Shown here: positions 24,788 through 34,264 of the stretch, one piece after another | Layout: every line of letters starts with the position of its first letter | Position numbering within the stretch: the stretch's first letter is position 1 | Source of the DNA: Ferruginibacter sp050611725 | Lineage (GTDB): Bacteria; Bacteroidota; Bacteroidia; Chitinophagales; Chitinophagaceae | Direction: 5' to 3' | Assembly (NCBI RefSeq): GCF_050611725.1 | Contig: NZ_JBODJB010000001.1 | Span: 3,145,520 to 3,209,519 of the forward strand | DNA length: 64,000 nucleotides | Notes under the pieces: generated by a model | Seen by the model: the letters and a program-made list of their open reading frames with translations, nothing else | What the model was told of the DNA's origin: nothing | The model's database searches: none | Translations under genes and position numbers: made by a program

Positions 24788-27700
24788 TTAGATATCTTCT
24801 TCGGCTAAAGGCAATTCTACAAAGAAAGTAGTGCCTACCCCTTCTTCGGTTTGAAACCATATCTTACCCTTACTTTGTTCTACAATGCCTTTACACATAG
24901 CAAGTCCCAAGCCCGTTCCGGATGTTTTAGTTGTAAAATTAGGCATGAATATTTTAGAACGCATATCGTGAGGAATACCCAATCCATTATCTCTAACGAT
25001 AATGAGTACCCTTTTTTCTTTTACAACTTCCTTAATATCAATAACCGGTTTTCTGTCTGCCGGAATAGCCTGTAATGCATTCTGAACAAGGTTATTAAAG
25101 AGACGGTTAATATGAGTGCTATCTGCATCAATAATAACCGGATAGCTTACGAGATGCCATGTAAGCTCTACATTATCCTCAATTGCATGTAATTGTGCAA
25201 CAGAACGTAATGTTTCGTTTAAATCAAATAACTCATTTTTAGGATTACCGATATTCGCAAACTGAGAAAAATCGCTTGCGATCTGACTCAAGTGATCTAT
25301 CTGTTCTACCAACGTTTTTGCCACACTATTACCTAATTGTTTTACATCTCCCGAATTACTATCAATCGCCTTTTGTAAGTACTGCAAACTCAACTTCATC
25401 GGTGTAAGGGGATTCTTGATCTCATGTGCAACCTGCTTCGCCATTTCTCTCCAAGCACCTTCACGCTCGCTCTTTGCCAAAGCAATAGCACTATCATCCA
25501 GCTTATTTACCATTGTGTTATACTCATTGATCAACTCTCCTATTTCATCTTTTCTATTCCATATAATCGCTTCATTCTTCTTACCCAAATTCACTTCTCT
25601 CATTTTATGACTGATGAAAGAAAAAGAACTTGTAATTCTGTTAGTAAGAAACAAAGCAACAACACCTGCTATTAAAAAGATAAATGCATTCAAATTAATG
25701 ATGGCCACTAAAAAATTAGAAATCTCCTGACGCAATTTTGTTTGAGCGGTGAAATACGGAATATTCAAATAAGCATACTCCTTACCGGATTCATCAATTA
25801 CAGGGACATAGTTACTGAGGTATTCCAGTGTTCCGATCTTTTCCTCACCAAAATATTGTATTTCTTTTAGATTACGTAAATGATAATAAGCCATGGGATC
25901 CATCTTAGTGCCTACAATTCCTTTGCTGTAAGGCAATGGCAACGAAGACACTTGCAGATTTCCTTCGAGATCGTATAAATTAATATCAGCAGCATGTATC
26001 TCTGATATTTTTGTAACCATCTGTTCAAGACTTGCTTTGTAAGCCTGGTCATATATTTTTATCACATCATCAAAGGCAGATAATTCACCCAAAGTATTTC
26101 GTACTTCGTTGGCCATAACATGTATGGTTCTACTTAATTTTTCTTTATTGTTACTGTTATATCTATCTATAAAGAATAAAATTGTAGCCACGCCTATTAC
26201 CAAAAAAGACAAGAGACTAATAAAAATAATTGTACCATGTACCTGATTTCGTATGCTCATTTGCCAGTATTGGCGCATTTCGGTTAATTTAAAACGGGAA
26301 CGTATAACCGCATTTAAAAACCAAAAGATGGCTGTTACAAATAAGAACGAGCAGAATAAGTAGGAGAATAATGTAATGGATTCGATAAAGAAATTATCCT
26401 GTTTGGCAATGATAACAATTTTATCTGTAGCTGCTTTATACCATAGTTCATCATAACTGCCTTTACGAATATTTTCAAACTCTGTGGCCGGCACTTGTGA
26501 TTGATCGAGTTGCCACGGAAATGCATAGTCGTTGTGGCTGTTTACCAATTGAAACTTATTATAAACCGCATAAGAATAAATAGGCGAATTTTCTATAGAG
26601 TTATTATACCCCTTCAAAAACAACTCCGGATACAAAGCATCTGTTTTATATTTTTTAGGAGATGCCAGTATAAATACATAACCCAGTATTTTTCCGGACG
26701 TATCCGTAATATCTTTTTTGCTGATATAGGTGAATCGGTCGTAGGAAACGTCATAATAGTACAGATCGGCAATTGCCGTAGGTTTACCCTGTGTGTTCAA
26801 TATAGTTAGCAGTGTATTGAAACTCGTAGAATCCTGATTGAATAAGGGTTTCTCGGTATCACTGAACGTGTATATCCGTGTGTCGTATTTATTGAGGTAC
26901 CCTGTAAAATTTTCGCTCAGCAAACTATCTTTCAATATTTTGTTGGTTGAATCTATCTTGAATTCATCGAACAAAGGTGCTAATACTTCACTTCGAAAAT
27001 CTGTTAAGACGGTATTCATCAAACGTTCACTCGAAGGATCGGCTTTGGTAGAAAGCGTTTCTGCATAATGTTGCCGTCTGTCAATCTCTTTCTTTTTATT
27101 TTCTACAATGATGATAGCCGCAATAGAGAAAGAAAAGAAAAACAACCAGAATACAAGTCTTGATGAGACAATTTTAGAAGCCAGTAACGAAAGATATTTA
27201 TTGTTAAGTAGATACAGATACAATATCAGCCATCCAAGCAACATCAATTCAAAAGTAACACTTCCCATACTGATCAAAGAAGATAAGCCGATCAGTCCGA
27301 CAATAGCCACAAAGAAACTCAGCGGAAAGACTGTTGTTTTGATCTGTGGTGTGATCAAATAAGCTATGATCTGCGTTACAAAGAAATAACTAATAGATAT
27401 ACATCCGAGTACTACAAAGCCAATTACAGTATAATAAGTAAGCGTAAAGAAATTAACTACATCGAAAGATATTTGCGAATCAGCTACAAGTGAACGAAAA
27501 ACGTTACCACAAATAAAAGTGATCACTAAAATCAAAACAACTCCAACCAATACTACAAACCAATTTAATATTGGCGACTTAAATTGTATGATAACTTTTT
27601 TTTCTTCGATATAATGCCGAGTGAAAAGTGTCAGCCATAAAAGTAGAATTGCATTGATGAGCAGATCTCCTAACGAACGTAGCACTGCATTGGAACCATA

Positions 27701-28543
27701 TACAGAGGGGTCAAACAATTCAAACTGACGAAAATTCAAAGGCAACGGATAATAATAACTTAAAATTCTGATACCCACTACAACTGTGATTAGGAATAGA
27801 ACGGCCACAGAAAAGTTCTTTTGCACCAAATAAGTTGCAACAAAATGAATAAACAATAAGATAAGAAAAGCTGCAAGCAATCGGCATATTACTGCTCCAA
27901 GATTATTATGACTAATAACAGGCTGCGATTTTTGCTCAAGTGAAAAAAGAAACTTCCCCGTTTTTGATTTGATAACGGTATTATTATAGGGACCTTCAGA
28001 GATGGCATAGCCATCTTCAATATCTTCACCAACAGCAAAATTATTTTTCAGGTATTCATTCGTGATAGAATAATCCCATTTGATCGGAATAAGCGCAACT
28101 GTTGTATAAGCATAGCATGGGGTTTTTCGCCAAACATAATTACCGTTCGATAGTTGTATGAACCCACTGCTATCTGCATCTGCTAATATAGCGTTGGTAG
28201 GTTTTACCACCTGTGTACTCCAAAATGCCATATCATATTCAGACATTGCATTTTGCCTGAACACAAAGAAAAAGTATGGTTTGTCCGTAATATTTTTTAA
28301 AAAAGCTTCGTTATATTTTCCTGATGCTAATTTAAATACCGATGCAGAATCACCTGCCAATTGTTCAAAATCATCTTCTTGTTCTCGTACATATTTCGAA
28401 ATGTTTTTCTCGGCTGCCCGTACGGAAGAGTTGTCAGACCAATAGTTATCAATAATGAAAGAAATAGTTATAAGCCAAGCTGCAGCTACTAACAAATAGC
28501 TGTTTCTAATAATAAATTGCTTAAAAGTGTGTGTCTTTTGCAA
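24788..28543 (-). CDS. Large multi-pass sensor histidine kinase (NtrY-like core)
   Basis: 1251 residues, very long for a sensor kinase. One N-terminal helix and a periplasmic domain (about 35-205), then a block of about eight transmembrane helices (about 208-480), a second extracytoplasmic region (about 485-720), two more helices, a dCache-like region (about 790-920), another helix with HAMP (about 925-1000), HisKA with AHEIKNPLTPMKLSLQYLQ (His about 1038) and a HATPase (VQNALQAI, RDNGLGIP, GTGLGLAM). The HEIKNPLTP box is typical of NtrY-type kinases. No response regulator is adjacent; it sits last in a five-gene minus-strand run, 8 nt after mazG. Confidence 0.88.
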   Translation of the reverse strand: MQKTHTFKQFIIRNSYLLVAAAWLITISFIIDNYWSDNSSVRAAEKNISKYVREQEDDFEQLAGDSASVFKLASGKYNEAFLKNITDKPYFFFVFRQNAMSEYDMAFWSTQVVKPTNAILADADSSGFIQLSNGNYVWRKTPCYAYTTVALIPIKWDYSITNEYLKNNFAVGEDIEDGYAISEGPYNNTVIKSKTGKFLFSLEQKSQPVISHNNLGAVICRLLAAFLILLFIHFVATYLVQKNFSVAVLFLITVVVGIRILSYYYPLPLNFRQFELFDPSVYGSNAVLRSLGDLLINAILLLWLTLFTRHYIEEKKVIIQFKSPILNWFVVLVGVVLILVITFICGNVFRSLVADSQISFDVVNFFTLTYYTVIGFVVLGCISISYFFVTQIIAYLITPQIKTTVFPLSFFVAIVGLIGLSSLISMGSVTFELMLLGWLILYLYLLNNKYLSLLASKIVSSRLVFWLFFFSFSIAAIIIVENKKKEIDRRQHYAETLSTKADPSSERLMNTVLTDFRSEVLAPLFDEFKIDSTNKILKDSLLSENFTGYLNKYDTRIYTFSDTEKPLFNQDSTSFNTLLTILNTQGKPTAIADLYYYDVSYDRFTYISKKDITDTSGKILGYVFILASPKKYKTDALYPELFLKGYNNSIENSPIYSYAVYNKFQLVNSHNDYAFPWQLDQSQVPATEFENIRKGSYDELWYKAATDKIVIIAKQDNFFIESITLFSYLFCSFLFVTAIFWFLNAVIRSRFKLTEMRQYWQMSIRNQVHGTIIFISLLSFLVIGVATILFFIDRYNSNNKEKLSRTIHVMANEVRNTLGELSAFDDVIKIYDQAYKASLEQMVTKISEIHAADINLYDLEGNLQVSSLPLPYSKGIVGTKMDPMAYYHLRNLKEIQYFGEEKIGTLEYLSNYVPVIDESGKEYAYLNIPYFTAQTKLRQEISNFLVAIINLNAFIFLIAGVVALFLTNRITSSFSFISHKMREVNLGKKNEAIIWNRKDEIGELINEYNTMVNKLDDSAIALAKSEREGAWREMAKQVAHEIKNPLTPMKLSLQYLQKAIDSNSGDVKQLGNSVAKTLVEQIDHLSQIASDFSQFANIGNPKNELFDLNETLRSVAQLHAIEDNVELTWHLVSYPVIIDADSTHINRLFNNLVQNALQAIPADRKPVIDIKEVVKEKRVLIIVRDNGLGIPHDMRSKIFMPNFTTKTSGTGLGLAMCKGIVEQSKGKIWFQTEEGVGTTFFVELPLAEEDI

Positions 28544-28551
28544 TAGGATGA

Positions 28552-29328
28552 TTATTCTTTTGACTGTTTCTTAATTTTATCCCATTCTGCATCCATTTCC
28601 TGTAATGTCATAGCCGACAAAGCTTTTCCCATACCCGCCGCCGTTTCTTCCATCTTCACAAAACGATCAAAAAACTTTTTATTGGTACGTTCAAGTGCAT
28701 TCTCAGCATCTAACTGCAAAAACCTTGCAAAGTTTATCAAAGAGAAAAAAACATCTCCTAATTCATCTTCCATTTTGCTTTTATCCCCCGATGCAATGGC
28801 TTCAAAAAGCTCCTTTTGCTCCTCTTCTACTTTTTCCCAAACCTGATCTTTGTTTTCCCATTCAAATCCAACTTGCTTTGCCTTTTCCTGTAAACGCATG
28901 GCTTTTATTGTGGCCGGTAAAGATTTGGGCACACCGCTTAAAACGGATTTTTTTCCGGATTTTATTTTTAGTTTTTCCCAGTTTCTTTTAACATCTTCTT
29001 CGTCATTGACTTTTACATCTGAGTAGATGTGCGGATGCCTGTATATCAATTTTTCACATACTCCGTTAATCACTTCTTCTAAAGTAAACTGATTTTGTTC
29101 TGTAGCGATCTTTGCATAAAATATGATGTGAAGCAAAATATCTCCCAATTCTTCTTTAATACCTTTCCAATCTGTGTCTGTTATTGCATCTACCAGTTCA
29201 TAGGTTTCTTCAATAGTAAGCTGACGCAGTGTTTCAATTGTTTGCTTTCTATCCCACGGACATTGTTCTCTCAACTCGTCCATGATCTTCACTAATCTTA
29301 AAAAAGCTTCGCTCTTTTCGTTCTGCAT
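28552..29328 (-). CDS. mazG: Nucleoside triphosphate pyrophosphohydrolase MazG
   Basis: 258 residues with two MazG-type helical modules. The first carries EQCPWDRKQTIETLRQLT and EETYELVDAI (EExxE...D metal site, about 44-54), then EELGDILLHIIFYA. The second carries EEEQKELFEAI and MEDELGDVFFSLINFARFL (about 168-205). MazG hydrolyses NTPs and dNTPs to NMPs, clearing damaged nucleotides and lowering ppGpp in E. coli. It is sandwiched with 2-nt and 8-nt gaps between a lipoprotein gene and the sensor kinase, so it is almost certainly cotranscribed with both. Confidence 0.95.
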   Translation of the reverse strand: MQNEKSEAFLRLVKIMDELREQCPWDRKQTIETLRQLTIEETYELVDAITDTDWKGIKEELGDILLHIIFYAKIATEQNQFTLEEVINGVCEKLIYRHPHIYSDVKVNDEEDVKRNWEKLKIKSGKKSVLSGVPKSLPATIKAMRLQEKAKQVGFEWENKDQVWEKVEEEQKELFEAIASGDKSKMEDELGDVFFSLINFARFLQLDAENALERTNKKFFDRFVKMEETAAGMGKALSAMTLQEMDAEWDKIKKQSKE

Positions 29329-29330
29329 AA

Positions 29331-30263
29331 TTATTTTTTGTTTGAAAGTATTTTACTGTAGTTCCATTTCTTTGTCGCATCATCGTAAATAAACTCATAT
29401 ACAGTTTCCTGCTTTTCAGTCGGAGCTATTAAATTAAAATTAAACTCGTAGCCATAAACATTTAAGTTGCCATATGTATCGATCTTAATCTTCCGTAGTT
29501 TATCATCTCCCCTTGGACCTATATTTTCGAGTGTAAACGCTTGTTCTACTTTTCCGGAAAACTTACCTTCCTTGGTCAACACAACTGAATAAACATTCGA
29601 AGTACGTGCACTTCCCAAATACAATTTTCTTTTTCCTTCTATGTAAGAAATACCCATACCTAAAATATCTATACCTTCTAATTTGTCTATTATTTTTTTG
29701 TTGTTGATATCAATCGCATAAATAACACCTACCTCCTTACTACGAGTAGAACCTGCTACCGACGATACATACAGCGTATTAGTTTCACATAAATAAGCAA
29801 AGCCCAAAATGCCATAAGCGTTATAAATATTCGAACTGTCTAATGCAGACAATTCCATAAAAACACTCATCTCACCCGATTGTCCATCCACTCTATACAA
29901 GGTATTTTGTTTATCTGCTTTATTGTGTAAAACATTTACAACCGGTACCGGTGCTAAAAAAACATTACCTACATTATCTATCTGCATCGGACCAAGCCAG
30001 CCGGCCATTTTCCAGCTCGGGTGCTGATAGGTACGAGGCCGCTTCAACGGATCTTTCGGATCAGGGAGTTCTTCTAAAAGCAAACCCATCAATCTTTTAT
30101 CTGAAGTACTTAAATAAGCCTTATTAGCTTGAAATCCAAACTTTGTAATAAAGGATGTAGTGCCTTTACAACTGTTATTATTATAATCCACTACTTCCTC
30201 TTTACACCCTGCAATTAACAGTGTGATACAGATGAAGTATTGTATATTAATTACTCTTCTCAT
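29331..30263 (-). CDS. Lipoprotein, probable beta-propeller
   Basis: 310 residues, lipobox LLIAGC (Cys about 20). The mature protein has recurring strand-turn patterns: DNVGNVFLAPVPVV, TLYRVDGQSGEMSVF, NTLYVSSVAGS, GVIYAIDINNKKIIDKL, KRKLYLGSARTSNVYSV and KIKIDTYGNLNVYGYEF. These resemble blades of NHL/SMP-30-like propellers, but I do not recognise a specific family. Its ATG overlaps the stop of the upstream amine-oxidase-like gene by four bases (ATGA), implying translational coupling and a shared role. It may bind or scaffold the neighbouring redox proteins in the periplasm (inference). Confidence 0.72.
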   Translation of the reverse strand: MRRVINIQYFICITLLIAGCKEEVVDYNNNSCKGTTSFITKFGFQANKAYLSTSDKRLMGLLLEELPDPKDPLKRPRTYQHPSWKMAGWLGPMQIDNVGNVFLAPVPVVNVLHNKADKQNTLYRVDGQSGEMSVFMELSALDSSNIYNAYGILGFAYLCETNTLYVSSVAGSTRSKEVGVIYAIDINNKKIIDKLEGIDILGMGISYIEGKRKLYLGSARTSNVYSVVLTKEGKFSGKVEQAFTLENIGPRGDDKLRKIKIDTYGNLNVYGYEFNFNLIAPTEKQETVYEFIYDDATKKWNYSKILSNKK

Positions 30264-32041
30264 TTAACAGGAATAAACATTGGTCCGCAAAAACATGGAT
30301 AGACATGTGTTACATAGATACCATTTTCAAGAACAGATTCTGCCCAACAATATTCTCTTCCTTTAGAATCATCATTCTTTAATTGCGCCACATACCACAT
30401 TACCAATTTCGAATGCTGAATATTATCCGGAACGGTTCCAATAAACTTTTCCGGTCCTTGCTGATAATCTGTATTACAACACGGACCAATCGTCACCAGA
30501 TCACTCTCGCCTTCATCAACAGTTGGCTTATTGGCTGTTACATAAATATATGCATTATCTCCTCTGCCCTTGTCATTGAATTGGCCTCTGCCCGGTTCTA
30601 CATAATATCCGCTACCGGTATTATCCAATAATTTAAAAAGATAGCCTTCTTTTGTATAAGTTGTGGTTGCCGATTGCTGCATCCATTTTTCTGCCGGCCA
30701 ATTAGTCCAATCTTTTCCATTCCATTCCGAAAAATTATTTTGAGGTGCTGCAAAAGCGATCCTGAATACCGGTCTGTAAGTACCGTCATTGCCACATCCT
30801 CTACCCAAACTGGCTGCCGACACCCTGAATCGGCCATCTTTATAAAATTCAAATCTTTGCTTGTAATCATAATTGCATGGGCCGGGCCAGCCTTCACTTT
30901 TAAAGGTTTGCTCTAATACAAAACCTTCAATTTCATTTTTTGTATTTTTTAAAACAGCCACTTTGGGAATTTCAACCGCTACAACAGCCGCCTGAGAAAA
31001 ATACGGGCAACCTACCGCATCGCTATATCCGAAGCCATCCGTTCCGGAATAACTCACATGCCAATCTACAAGTTTAGCACTTTGTAAAACCGGTTTTCCG
31101 TTAAAAGACACCTGTGCCACTCTTAAGCCATCACTACTCGTAAGCATGTAATTCAACTTCCATCCATCTTTTTCCAATGTAGTTTCTTTTTCGCAAAAGC
31201 AGGCTGTTACCTTATCATCCTGCAAACGCCTTTCTGTAATAGTTGGAGCCGGTCCGGTGGTACCAACATTTGTCCAGCGCACACCCACTAATTTATGATT
31301 TGTAAGATCGACAATTGCCCACAAAGCTTTTCCCTCTTTCACAAAAGTTGGCGCTACACATAAATGCCTGGACCTTTCACAACGGCTACGGTTAAGTGCT
31401 GTTTTTGTACTCGCCATCAAGGCATCTTTTTCTTCAGGTTTTATTCCGAGTGCAGTTTCTACTTCAGAGGATGATATGGCAATTTTAACGGCAATATCTC
31501 TCAGATAAGGAGAAAGATCAGGCTGCGTTTGTTCTTGTGTGCTATTGAACAATACTTTTTGTTGTTTGATATCTGTAATGGCAATTGAGGAAAGATTGAG
31601 TGCATAATTATACATTTCAACCCTATAGCAATCTTGTAGATTGTAGGCTGCCTTCACATAAGCCATATCGCTTTCTCTTGCAGGATATACACCAAATACT
31701 TCGTTTCGATAGGGAATATTTGTTCCGGGCTGCCGAGTATTTTTTATAAATCCCGAATCCTTTAACGCAATTGTCTGTGCAAGTAGTTGATACTGATTCA
31801 AAGAATCGCCGCATAATAATACAGGCACTGGCTGTTGCATAGCTTTCTTAAAAGCTTCTACTCTTTCGTTCACAAATGGAAAAGTTTTCAATGAATCAGT
31901 TTCTGCAAGAACAGATTTCAGCACATCTTCATCGTATTTTACAGCATTGCCAGGCAAACTATGGCCATCATTGCATGAAAAAACAAGTGACGATAGACCA
32001 AGTAAGACACAAATTGTAAGCAGCTTCATTGTAGAGGACAT
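30260..32041 (-). CDS. Copper-amine-oxidase-like lipoprotein lacking Cu ligands
   Basis: 593 residues, lipobox LVFSC (Cys about 23). The C-terminal half matches the copper amine oxidase catalytic domain in order: SSDGLRVAQVSFNGKPVL, SGTDGFGYSD (the DxGxxGxG strand, about 333), GPCNYDYKQRFEFYKDGRF (the TPQ-tyrosine region NYDY, about 388), and LVMWYV...VTHVYPC...MFIP at the end. However, the HxH copper pair is absent, the catalytic Asp is not present (Tyr at its place), and the Thr before NYD is Gly/Pro. Many cysteines are added (CFC, GPCN, RGCG, GPCC, YPCFC). So it keeps the fold and the cofactor-tyrosine context but is unlikely to be a standard amine oxidase. Coupled to a diheme peroxidase upstream (12 nt). 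Confidence 0.75.
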   Translation of the reverse strand: MSSTMKLLTICVLLGLSSLVFSCNDGHSLPGNAVKYDEDVLKSVLAETDSLKTFPFVNERVEAFKKAMQQPVPVLLCGDSLNQYQLLAQTIALKDSGFIKNTRQPGTNIPYRNEVFGVYPARESDMAYVKAAYNLQDCYRVEMYNYALNLSSIAITDIKQQKVLFNSTQEQTQPDLSPYLRDIAVKIAISSSEVETALGIKPEEKDALMASTKTALNRSRCERSRHLCVAPTFVKEGKALWAIVDLTNHKLVGVRWTNVGTTGPAPTITERRLQDDKVTACFCEKETTLEKDGWKLNYMLTSSDGLRVAQVSFNGKPVLQSAKLVDWHVSYSGTDGFGYSDAVGCPYFSQAAVVAVEIPKVAVLKNTKNEIEGFVLEQTFKSEGWPGPCNYDYKQRFEFYKDGRFRVSAASLGRGCGNDGTYRPVFRIAFAAPQNNFSEWNGKDWTNWPAEKWMQQSATTTYTKEGYLFKLLDNTGSGYYVEPGRGQFNDKGRGDNAYIYVTANKPTVDEGESDLVTIGPCCNTDYQQGPEKFIGTVPDNIQHSKLVMWYVAQLKNDDSKGREYCWAESVLENGIYVTHVYPCFCGPMFIPVK

Positions 32042-32053
32042 ATTTATTGCAAA

Positions 32054-33160
32054 TTAATATTTCTTTTTGGTTTCATCTTCTACAAATGGATTGCTAAAGC
32101 GAACATCATTGATCAAAGAAGAATCCGTAAGCGATTGTAAAAAATTTAAAAGGTCTATTTTTTCACTTTCGGTTATGGGAAACCCTTTTACTAACGGATC
32201 TTTATAAGGATTTTTTGTTCCGTCACCGGCGTATATACCTGTACTTATTACACGTCCACCAGATGCATACATATCTATAACCTCACCTAAATCTGCTGCA
32301 CTTCCATCATGAAAATATGGAGCAGTGAACGCTAAATTCCGCAATGTAGGTACCCTGAATCTACCCATATCGGTATTATTTTTTGTGAGCTGATAAAGCC
32401 CCATATCGTAGGCGGGGTAAGCTCCTTTGCCATCAATATTGTATAAGCCGGTATTGAAATAATAAACGGTGTCTTTCTTTGCATTGATAACAACAGGCGA
32501 CGAAAAATTAAACCCTCCATGACAGGATGAACAGTTTAATCTATTTGAAAAAAATAATTGCATCCCATTTTTCTGAGATGATGATAATGCATTTTTGTTA
32601 CCTCCGATATATCTATCATATGCCGATTGATTAGAAATGATCGTTTGCATAAATGCGCTAATGCTGAGCTTGATGTTATTCCAGTTAAAAATATTCTTGT
32701 CGTCGGGAAATGCATCAGCAAATAGTTTTATGTACAAAGGATCATTGGCAATTTTTTTCAATATTTCTTCTTCATGCCCCTTTACACCCATTTCTTTCGG
32801 ATGTTCATTGAACAAAGGATTGCTCATTTGCTGTATCGTAAGATGAATAGTAGAATCTGCAGCTGTCAGATATTTAAAACTACTCAGATTAAACAGCGGT
32901 TGTGTATTCCTTTGATGGAGATCTGCATAAGCACCCAAGGAACGTTTATATCCATCGGTGAAAGCTAAATTGGGATTGTGACAGGTACCGCACGATTTGG
33001 AATTATTTACAGATAAACGTCGATCATAAAACAGATATCTTCCCAATACCTCTTTTTTGCCTTGAACCTCGACTCCCTTTGTACTGCAAGCAATCAAAAT
33101 ATAACCGGCAAGGCTCACCACAGTGATACATATTATGACTAGAAAAATATTTTTCTTCAT
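32054..33160 (-). CDS. Diheme cytochrome c peroxidase / MauG-family lipoprotein
   Basis: 368 residues. N-terminal signal with a lipobox-like YILIACS. Two c-type heme sites, CGTCH (about 56) and CSSCH (about 208), in the CcpA/MauG arrangement: GRYLFYDRRLSVNNSKSCG, HNPNLAFTDG, and later MGRFRVPTLRNLAFTAPYFHDGS. Such enzymes reduce peroxide or, in MauG and MbnH, oxidise residues of a partner protein. First gene of a five-gene minus-strand run, directly before the amine-oxidase-like protein. Periplasmic, membrane-anchored. Whether it is a peroxidase or a protein-modifying enzyme cannot be settled by sequence alone. Confidence 0.92.
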   Translation of the reverse strand: MKKNIFLVIICITVVSLAGYILIACSTKGVEVQGKKEVLGRYLFYDRRLSVNNSKSCGTCHNPNLAFTDGYKRSLGAYADLHQRNTQPLFNLSSFKYLTAADSTIHLTIQQMSNPLFNEHPKEMGVKGHEEEILKKIANDPLYIKLFADAFPDDKNIFNWNNIKLSISAFMQTIISNQSAYDRYIGGNKNALSSSQKNGMQLFFSNRLNCSSCHGGFNFSSPVVINAKKDTVYYFNTGLYNIDGKGAYPAYDMGLYQLTKNNTDMGRFRVPTLRNLAFTAPYFHDGSAADLGEVIDMYASGGRVISTGIYAGDGTKNPYKDPLVKGFPITESEKIDLLNFLQSLTDSSLINDVRFSNPFVEDETKKKY

Positions 33161-33284
33161 TCGTATTGTTATGAATATGCACAGGGCATATTTATTAATT
33201 TGTTAAAACCTCTCAGTCTGTCTCTGTCGAAGCTTTTCGGCACAAAATAAGCAATGTAATTAAATCAATTATTAGCTTATTTTT

Positions 33285-34193
33285 ATGCCGAAATTAAACA
33301 CAATGAATAAAAGAATATTAGTGATATTGTCAGTTTGCATAGGATTCAGCTCTTCAGCGCTGGCACAGTACTATTACAAAGAGATTTTAAGCAACAAACA
33401 ACTAATTGCCGATCGGAACGCTTATAAAGAAAAAAAGATAAGAACCATAATTGTACATAGCCTTGAAGCGAATGGAGAACCTAGTGAAGGATTTTTCTGC
33501 GAAAAGAAAATCAGCAAAGACTACAGCCGTATTGAAACAGAAACTCAAACAGAATCAACGGGCAAATCTATACTAACTACTTATTTTGATGCAAAAGGAT
33601 TAGTAAGCAAGACGATTGATCAATCCGACCTGCTTACAGCAGTTTCAAATTACAAATACGATAGCGATAATAATCTCATTTCCATATTTGCATACTCTTA
33701 TTCAACACAGGAAACAGATACATCCTTGTATGTTGACAGCAGAAATGACACCATATCTCTTTCAGAAGAACATATTTATTCATACAACAACAAAGGACAA
33801 CCGACAAAAATGCTGAGAGTTAAAAACAAAACAGACACCACTGTTTTTAATTTCACTATTGATGAGGCCGGCAATGTAACTGATGAAATTGAAGCCGTAC
33901 CAAATGGTAGACATTATTACTATTACTACAGTGAAAACAACAGGCTCACAGATATTGTAAAATATAGTGTTATCAAAAGAAAATTGTTACCGGATTTTAT
34001 GTTTGAATATGATACAGATGGGCAATTATTACAAATGATAACAACTGAAGAAGAAGTAGCAAATAATTATTCAGTACAGAACAATTATTTTATCTGGAAA
34101 TATTTTTATGGTGATGATGGATTCAGGATCATTGAAAAATGTTTTTCAAACGAGAAAAAATTATTAGGATCTTTTGAATATGAATATAAATGA
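33285..34193 (+). CDS. Hypothetical secreted protein with YD-repeat-like strands
   Basis: 302 residues. The signal peptide is clear from the second Met at 33303 (MNKRILVILSVCIGFSSSAL); the ATG at 33285 adds six residues and either could start translation. The mature part contains repeated Tyr/Asp strand-turn units (YKYDSDNNLISIFAYS, YSYNNKGQPTKMLRV, FTIDEAGNVTDEIEAV, YYYSENNRLTDIVKYS, FEYDTDGQLLQMITT), like RHS/YD repeats but without the long RHS shell or core domain. No toxin domain is seen. Probably periplasmic or surface exposed; function unknown. Confidence 0.7.
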   Translation: MPKLNTMNKRILVILSVCIGFSSSALAQYYYKEILSNKQLIADRNAYKEKKIRTIIVHSLEANGEPSEGFFCEKKISKDYSRIETETQTESTGKSILTTYFDAKGLVSKTIDQSDLLTAVSNYKYDSDNNLISIFAYSYSTQETDTSLYVDSRNDTISLSEEHIYSYNNKGQPTKMLRVKNKTDTTVFNFTIDEAGNVTDEIEAVPNGRHYYYYYSENNRLTDIVKYSVIKRKLLPDFMFEYDTDGQLLQMITTEEEVANNYSVQNNYFIWKYFYGDDGFRIIEKCFSNEKKLLGSFEYEYK

Positions 34194-34207
34194 TTGAACT
34201 AAATAAT

Positions 34208-34236
34208 TAAAGCCTCCTGAGAACAGGAGGCTTTAA
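34208..34236. terminator. Bidirectional terminator
   Basis: AAAGCCTCCTG / CAGGAGGCTTT stem with a four-base loop, between convergent genes. Confidence 0.88.
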
Positions 34237-34264
34237 TTTACTATTGATCTCTAAAACTATAACA

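Noticed and set aside
29095..29295. Plus-strand ORF inside mazG
   Set aside because: Antisense to a conserved gene, no recognisable product.
30260..32041. Ordinary copper amine oxidase
   Set aside because: The HxH copper pair and the catalytic Asp are missing although the NYDY segment is kept.
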